Shown here: piece after piece, positions 57,535-64,000 of the stretch | Numbering within the stretch: the first letter of the stretch is position 1 | How the letters are laid out: the number at the start of each line of letters is the position of its first letter | NCBI GenBank assembly: GCA_032716605.1 | Contig: CM064580.1 | Location: 37,678,573-37,742,572 of the forward strand | Direction: 5' to 3' | Source: Paralithodes platypus | Lineage: Eukaryota; Arthropoda; Malacostraca; Decapoda; Lithodidae | DNA: 64,000 bases | Program-made: the position numbers and the translations under genes | The notes under the pieces: generated by a model | Told to the model about the DNA's origin: nothing | What the model saw: only the letters and a program-made list of their open reading frames with translations | Databases searched by the model: none

Positions 57535-57615
57535 GATATCTCTACGACAAGGTTTGGGGACTACTACTTGATGGACGTCCCAGGCCCCTTCATCGATTGG
57601 TCTGTGTGGCTGTCT

Positions 57616-58515
57616 CTATCTACGCCACAATACTCCTCCTTTGAGGTAGAAACATTCACCACCCTCCTTCTCACATTCCTTTTCACTCACGGATCTGACA
57701 GCTAACTCCTTGCATTCACTATCATCTCTCTGTAGCTCTACCAGCCCACTAGGACAATTTGGAGGGGTTTCATGGTCATCGTTAGGGTCAAGATGAGCCA
57801 TAAAGGTGTCAGATAAATCCACCTCAGTCACATCATCAGGCACAGTTGGAGCGTCATTCACACTCTCATCATCCCTTTCATCAACTCTTACATTCGCTAC
57901 ATTTCTGTCTGAGGGAACTGCTACTTGCGACATTGAACGTGTGACAGCACACACAGGGAAAACAGTTGGCATCTCCTTTTCGAGCTCACCGGTTAGTGGC
58001 TCGTTAACAGGGGAAAGTGACAAAATGGGGTCTGGTCGGACCTTCTCACCTGCTACATCATTCCCCAAAAGGAGTGTTACCCCGGGCACAGGGATATCTT
58101 GGGACCTACACAAAGCTATGGTGGCCTCACCCTGTAGTAACTCGCATTCAATTTCGCCTTTTACCAAGTGTGCATAAAATTGGCCTCCAGCACCTCTCAT
58201 TACAACTGGTTCGCCAGGTGGGCACTCAGTGTAAGGATTCACCATGAGGGTGCTAGTAGAACCTGTGTCTCTTAGAATTTTTACCTCATGCATACAACCA
58301 TTTAATCTCACGTTGCCAGATGAAATAAAGGGACGGTAACTGTCCTGCACTGATGGTGAAATTATTATTGGCTTAACCCTAGTGGGTTGCACCACGCATG
58401 CTACTACACCCCTGTCTAGATGATTTACGTTAGCTGCTAGGCACTCCTTCTGTCGAGAGTCCTGCATTAAAGGAACTTTTGGTGCTAGGTACTCCTTCTG
58501 TCGGGAGTCCTGCAT
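57616..58515 (-). pseudogene. G2 aspartic protease region
   Basis: In the same frame as gag and integrase but isolated by stops (TAA at 58534-58536 upstream, stop at 57616 downstream). Protease motifs are VKILRDTGSTSTLM and TLLLGNDV. The start contains a duplicated PLMQDSRQKE block from a ~50-bp tandem duplication at about 58440-58525. An acidic Asp/Glu-rich linker (57700-57950) precedes the integrase. Confidence 0.8.
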
Positions 58516-58533
58516 TAAAGGAACATATGGAGT

Positions 58534-59835
58534 TTAAGATACGGCGGCAACTGTCTGCCCCGAACTCTCTGTTCTCTCCTTGGCCCAGCACTGATAAGCT
58601 AGGTGGCCTCTCTTGCCACAAAAAGTACATACTTTAGGGGATACGGGAACGTTCCCTCTTTGAGCATTACTATTAATTTGGGCCCCACCTCTGTTACCAT
58701 TGCCCTGAGTCGCATTTTTAGTTGGGGGAACAATTCTATTTTGGCTAGCTGGGGAAGACGTTACAGGCTTGTGACTGGGTCTGTCAGATTTGTGATTGGG
58801 ATACTTAAAATTAGAACTAGAATTATCGTAGGGTGTCTTTCCACGAAATTTGTTGTTGAGCACGTATGTGTCAGCCATGTCAGCGGCGTCGGCAAGACAA
58901 TCTACCTTTTTCCCCCTTAAATGATAGGCTACAGAAGAATCAATTTTCCATAGGAAATTTTCTAACAGGATCAACTCCTTCAGATCGTTGTAGCTTGTGA
59001 CTTTCTTACTCTTGACCCAATGATTGAAAGTTTTAGTCATGGTCCTGGCAAATACCTTATGGGTTTCTTCTACTTTCTTCTGGATTTTACGGAAAGATTG
59101 CCTGTAAGCCTCAGGCTGCAATTGATAGGTTTTTAGGATAGCTTCTTTGAGATTGTCATAATCCTGCCTAACTTCTGCTACTTCTGACAAATACGTGGCT
59201 CGAGCCTGCCCTGTCAAAACGGTTTGTAATATAAAAGGCCATTGATCTCTTGTCCACTTCATACCTCCAGCAACTTCCTCAAACAAAACAAAGAAATCCT
59301 GCACATTATCCTCAGTGAAAGGTGGAATGACACTAGTCATAGTCAATCCCAGAGGGGGAGCAATTACGGGAGCATTTGTATCGACATTTAGTTGAGCTAT
59401 ACGATATTAATATTTATAATGTTCGGTCTTTATTCTGGCTTCTTCGATATTTGCTTTGGCTTGTTCGGTCGTTGCTCTGGCTTTTATGCTGGCTTCTTCG
59501 GTATTTGCTTGTATTCTGGCTAGTTCTATTTTTAGTCTGGCTTGTTCTAGTTCGAATATTTGATCACCGGTCAAACCAGGTGGCAATTGTTCATCAAGTT
59601 AGCTAGGTTTACTCGGGATCCCACCAACTGCTCAGTCACCCTCCCCGCCTTCTACAGGGAACAGGTGGGTTTTTATGGTCTGAGCCACCTCTACTTTAGA
59701 TATGTATGAGACAGTTAATTGAAGATGTGAGGCAAGCACTTTCAGTTCGGATTTTGACAGACAGTCAATATCAGGGGCTGTGGGGTCTGATTCTATGAAC
59801 ACTCGAGCATCTTCGTCATTAATTAGATGAGGCAT
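58534..59835 (-). pseudogene. G2 Gag (SCAN-like capsid, CCHC knuckle), several stops
   Basis: All in one frame with stops at 59632, 59599, 59407 and the final TAA at 58534. The N-terminal segment (MPHLINDEDARVFIES) parallels the G1 Gag N-terminus. A Glu/Ala/Lys-rich coiled coil (ARATTEQAKANIEEARIK) follows. The capsid has EAYRQSFRKI ... ARTMTKTFNHWVK ... LILLENF ... LADAADMADT, the SCAN-like pattern. A canonical zinc knuckle CTFCGKRGHLAYQC (CX2CX4HX4C) stands near the end. Decayed but complete in layout. Confidence 0.82.
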
Positions 59836-59911
59836 GATTAATATTTGATTTTTAAGTAATGAAACTGAGTGAAACTGTATGAAACGAATCCTGGCGAGGT
59901 CGCCACTCTTC

Positions 59912-61430
59912 TGTTACGTATCTTGGTCCTCAAGTGGTTAACTTGATGAATCTAGATAGCACAGAGATATATATTAAGGTATCAGTCAGCTGAAGGCAAA
60001 ACAAAAGTAAAATATAATAAAATTATTTCCTGTTGTTGCTTCCTTTCCTTTTGGATCTTAGGACTTGGTATCATTTATTGACTGATACTCTTTAATTATG
60101 AAAAATACTGAAACTAATTAAAGTCATGTAGTATTTATAAAGAATTATTATTTAACCGAAGCTTAGTAGGCTATGGTTATGAACCTAATAAGTTATATCT
60201 AAAGAAGGACTATTAATTCTATAAAAAGTCTTGAAAGATAAATATTAAAGTAAGAATATTTCTGTCTCTTACCCTTTTTGAAATTAATAAATAGTTTTCT
60301 TATATGTCCATTTATTTATATTTAATGTAATTATTCTTGGTTCTTGTCTTACGTTAATAATATTATATTATTATTATCATCAGAATTAATATCAAAGTCA
60401 CATAAAAAGTTAGATATATATTTAATAATTAGTTAAATGTATTTCTTAACCACGTAACATTGAGGTTTGATTATGAGTAAATTAAGTTACAGGATCGCTT
60501 CATAGATTCGATTCGGGTCTCACTCAAATAATATGAAAAGCAAAATAATATTTTGAAGCTAAAAGAATTTTCTTCAGCTTAGGAAATCACAAGAAGTAAC
60601 ATTAAAACAGCCATGTTAGTCTAAGGCGATATTACTAATAAGAGACCGTACTAAGCACCGTTAAGCAATGTAAGCTTAATTAAAAGAAAATGAAAGAACT
60701 CTTAAGTATTAATATAAAACAATAGTATTACTTTCATCATAACCCAACTACTTAAAGAGTTGCTTTAGTCCACAAGTCAGTCAACTAAAATAGTTAAGTA
60801 CATAATAGTAGCATTAACGTTAATTCCCAATCAAATAGTTAAGTACATAATAGTAGCGTTAACGTTAATTCCCAATCAAATAGTTAAGTACATAATAGTA
60901 GCGTTAACGTTAATTCCCAATCACATATCTCACTAACCAACATAACGTAAGTGTTTACACGGAACACACTTAACACACTTATATAATCTGACTGACAGTC
61001 ACAATCCCATTATAATACTTCACCCCGTCTTCGTCTTCCTCCAGCTGCAAGTTCACCTTCCCAACTCCAAATGAGACTGATTTGAATGCCCACTACTCGG
61101 GTTTTATATACTAAACAATGATGCTGTAGGAACGAATCAGGAGGCGGCGGGTAGTGCGCGCCCCAACCACAGCTCCTCGAGTTGCGTAGCAGGTGCGTGG
61201 TCCAATGGAGTCTCCTGGCGTCGATCATACGTCATAGCGTCGGGTCATCGAAGTAGTTTGCAGGGTCCCCTATGACGCACGCAGGTGTGAAGACTTGTTT
61301 GCTGGTATGCGGACGAGCTGGTTTCCCACTCGCTAGTTCGCTCGCTGGTCTGCTTCGCTGCCTGGGTAGTTTGGCACTCCTTCAACTCTAATTCTAACTC
61401 TTAAATTAACATACAGGGCTCCGTATGTCA
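59912..61430 (-). repeat. 5' LTR of G2 (1519 bp)
   Basis: Plus-strand ends TGTTACG...CCGTATGTCA. Three copies of the 45-bp internal repeat (60789-60925) versus four in the other LTR. The outer end at 61430 is inferred from the TG..CA rule because the mate LTR is truncated there. Confidence 0.8.
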
Positions 61431-61481
<51 letters not shown>

Positions 61482-62088
61482 GTTATGAGAACCTCAGCAG
61501 GTAATCTTGGACACCGCAACTTCCAAAGTAGTAGGGCAATTAGAAGAAATACGTTGTGGAACATCATGATTTATTCTAATTTTCGGCGACGTCAGTCACG
61601 CAGCCATCCTCAGGAAAGGGTTTCCAACAGATCCTAAAAATTGAGTATAACTCTGTATATATTGCTAAAACAGGATCACTAAAATGTAATGCATTGTTGA
61701 ACACTTGGCAATTTGCCTATCTAAAAAACAATTAAACATAATTTTGGTCAACTAGGCAAGGTTTGAATATAAAATAAATCTACGGCTAGACACCATCAAA
61801 TTCAAAATAGCTAAATCTCAATGCAACAAAATAAATCAAAACGCATAAGACATCAAATTTATGTTATCATTTCTTTTTCAATTCAAATATTATTCTTAAC
61901 TGTAAAGGCTAAAATCTATTAAACAAAATTTAACCTACCGCTAAACAGCGTCCAAAGTATTATGCTAATATCCAACCATGTGAGGACAAGACTTAGCAAA
62001 AGCAATCATAATAAACGAGAATATTAAAATGAAGGACTTTACAAAATATTTCACATTTTTTATCTAGTAATGTTCAAAGGGTGTGATA
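61431..62088. other. (AT)n microsatellite then gene-free sequence
   Basis: AT run at 61433-61474, then AT-rich sequence without a gene. It may include the 3' noncoding part of the piggyBac element (62089 onward), but I could not place a TTAA-flanked terminus; TTAACCTACCGC near 61930 is one untested candidate. Confidence 0.5.
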
Positions 62089-63751
62089 CTACCTGAAGCA
62101 GACGGAGAAAGACAGTGCAACACCACATTCTAGGCACATATACCTGCTATCTGATCTCTCAGGGGGCCTCTGTGTCGTGTTCCGGCACACATGACACTGT
62201 CTTCGGGGTTTGTCATTGCCGTCTGTGGGCGGCACATAGTCAGGGAAGTGGCGTTCTGTCAGCCTGGCAATCCCTTCTGCTGCTGGCTGTCGATGTGCGG
62301 GACGTTGCTGGGCTCGGGGGGGCAGTCATGTTCTTCCTCAACATGTCCCTGGACAACTCGATGCAGAAGTTCTCCATCGTTTCCTGTTTGCCGGTGATTG
62401 TTGCGTGGAGGATGTGGCTGTTATACAGGGTGATATCGAGGAGGTGGAAGAATAACTTCTTATACCACCTCTTCGTCTTCCTCGCACACTCGACTGACGA
62501 GATGACAGCATCAGATTTGTCCACCAGACGCATATTGATGTTGTAGTCGCAGATGGCCAATGGTTTCTTGATTAGTTCACCTGTTGCTCTGTCACGACAT
62601 CTGCTGTCTTGGAAGATGGGACGGTGGACTGTTGTGAGGACGTTCACATCCCGGTTATCCATCCAGGACAACATGAGGACATTGTTAGCCTGCTGGTAGA
62701 TGATGGAGCCCTTTTCCCGCCTGGGTGATAGTTCGGGCATGAAGGTCCGATTCCTCCTGATGGTGCCACAGACTCCTGTAGAGCGGCTATGCAGGAACTT
62801 GACAATGGAGGGGCTGGTGTACCAGTTGTCCAGGTACAGTATGTGGCCCTTGTCCAAGTAGCCTTTCATCATGGTGATCACGACGGCCCCAGAAATTCAG
62901 TAGGTCCTCGATTGCACCAATTCTGTCTTCTTGCCCATGTACAGTATGATGCCCTGGATATAACCGGTGCGACAGTCACACATCACGAAGGTCTTCAGGC
63001 CATAACGATGTCGTTTGCTGGGCATGTACTGCCGGATGCTGATATTTCCCCTCCACAGTGGCAAACTCTCATCAATTATCAGCTTCTGATGGGGATTGAA
63101 GGTGGCAACAAACTTCACCTTCAGGTACTCGAAGATGGGTCTTATCCTCTCCATTGGGTCCTTCGTTCCTCTTGGTTGATTTCTGGTGTGGCTTGCCAGG
63201 CTATCTATAAAATGAAGGTTCCCCATTATGGCCGTGAACCTATTTCTGCTCATTATTTGGCCAAAGATAGGGGTTCGGATGAGGGGATCCCAGGACCAGT
63301 ACTTCTTGATAGAGGATTTCTTCGTGATCCCCATCAGGATGACTATGGCCAAGAACATGTAAAGTTCTGGGACATCTAGTGTGGTCCATGACAGTCTTGC
63401 CGAGTAATTGTGCTGTTCTTTCCCAGCCATAAAATAGTAATTGTACCAGTTGGTCTGGTCAACAATAAGAGACATGAGGTTTGCAGTAAAAAACTGCAGG
63501 AAGATATCAAGTCTCGTGGTCTAGTTGCCTTGGTTTGGGAGCGCATGGCCCGCAATTCCGGCGCCCACAAAGTTGTAGTCGGTGGGCACAAAGTTCTCCC
63601 CATCCACCCAATTCCACACATCGGGTTGATCGGCAGCACCTTCGTCGACAGAGTCGTCAGGCAAGGAGTCACCACCAGGGGCACCAGGGCGGCGGGAGGG
63701 CCTTGCCCTGCCTCTTGACCTTGACCTCGACCTCGACCTTGATTGAGTCAT
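62089..63751 (-). pseudogene. piggyBac transposase, broken by two stops and a frameshift
   Basis: A DDE-type cut-and-paste transposase that inserts at TTAA. The likely start is ATG at 63749-63751, followed by an Arg/Ser-rich then acidic N-terminus. TAG at 63521-63523 and TGA at 62897-62899 are in frame. The domain resumes across each: LDIFLQFFTANLMSLIVDQT after the first, VITMMKGYLDKGHILYLDNW after the second. Catalytic Asp candidates are D in LIIDESLP, D in YLDNWYTS and D in LVDKSDAVI, the expected piggyBac triad. After a homopolymer G7 run (about 62317) the frame shifts by one. The last part reads ARLTERHFPDYV and a C-terminal Cys-rich module (CHVC ... MCLECGVALSFSVC), ending TAG at 62089-62091. 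Full length for the family but nonfunctional. Confidence 0.9.
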
Positions 63752-64000
63752 CGACCTGGAGCTTCCTCTCGCACCGCCAGGGGTTGGGCGTCATAATAGG
63801 GTCACTTTAGAACCCCTTCGGCCACGGGCACGCCCACGTTGGCTGGTAGGGCGTTGCTCACGATCAGGGCGTTGTGGCGACGCAGGCGGTGATGGTGTCT
63901 GAGTGTTGTGTCCGTGGGAGGTCCTAGGCTGAGGTGAGGGTACAGGTGAGTAAGGTAGTGGGCCGGGGGGGTGATGGTGGAGGTGGTGGTGGTGTTGGGT
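63752..64000 (-). other. low-complexity sequence upstream of the piggyBac frame
   Basis: GC-rich. In the transposase frame it reads Arg/Gly- and Pro/His-rich sequence with a TGA at 63791-63793. It may be the 5' part of the element or a longer N-terminus. The window ends before any terminus is reached. Confidence 0.45.

Larger units (their letters stand above)
55584..61430 (-). mobile_element. Gypsy-type (Gmr1-like) LTR retrotransposon, element G2, internally deleted
   Basis: Minus-strand element with the 5' LTR at 59912-61430, PBS (TGGCGACCTCGCC, about 59890-59905), gag, protease and integrase. It then passes straight into a truncated 3' LTR (55584-56758). RT, RNase H, the PPT and about 345 bp of the 3' LTR are missing. 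Integrase directly follows protease, so the original order was PR-INT-(RT), as in G1. It sits in an AT microsatellite. Confidence 0.88.

Overview
This window is eukaryotic, repeat-dominated, AT-rich DNA from an invertebrate, most likely an arthropod and probably a decapod crustacean. The evidence is several CR1/L2-like and Jockey-like non-LTR retrotransposons, very frequent microsatellites, tRNA-derived SINEs and a short interstitial TTAGG (CCTAA) telomere-type tract near 40.66 kb. The species call is an inference. I see no convincing complete host gene. Two short exon-like open segments with splice signals (33984-34124 and 39621-39792) are the only candidates.

Layout. 0-11 kb: mostly unassigned AT-rich sequence with tandem repeats (31 bp x4, 50 bp x3, and a 1.2-kb 42-bp minisatellite at 8.2-9.4 kb) and the first copies of a short TTAA-flanked element family ('TTAA-MITE'). 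11-23 kb: a block of CR1-like LINEs. CR1-A (minus, 11.3-13.35 kb) has a second truncated copy on the plus strand at 20.0-21.1 kb. CR1-B (14.7-17.96 kb) has an ORF1 esterase remnant, an APE endonuclease and an RT. CR1-C (18-20 kb) is decayed and broken by a Jockey-like insertion. CR1-D (21.6-23.1 kb) is 5'-truncated. 23-40 kb: tandem repeats, RTE-like tails, a palindromic Penelope-like RT fragment, a Jockey-like LINE with a GC-rich insert bounded by 12-bp target duplications, and five more TTAA-MITE copies. One of these interrupts a CR1 reading frame and shows the pre-integration site.

40-50 kb: a nearly complete, young Ty3/Gypsy-type LTR retrotransposon on the minus strand (40833-49603), with LTRs, a CATC target duplication, PBS and PPT. 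Its integrase lies upstream of the reverse transcriptase and its Gag is SCAN-like. Both traits point to the Gmr1-like branch of Gypsy. 50-55 kb: a decayed Jockey-like LINE holding a tRNA-like sequence inside an inverted repeat, then SINEs and simple repeats. 55.6-61.4 kb: a second element of the same type inside an AT microsatellite, reduced to gag-protease-integrase by a deletion that fuses integrase to a truncated LTR. 62.1-63.75 kb: a broken piggyBac transposase on the minus strand, with low-complexity sequence continuing to the window edge.

Almost all coding sequence serves element mobility: LINE endonuclease/RT for target-primed insertion, LTR-element Gag/PR/INT/RT/RNase H, and piggyBac transposase. 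Most frames carry stops or frameshifts. The TTAA-MITEs fit non-autonomous passengers of a piggyBac-type transposase, but the piggyBac copy here cannot be shown to be their source.
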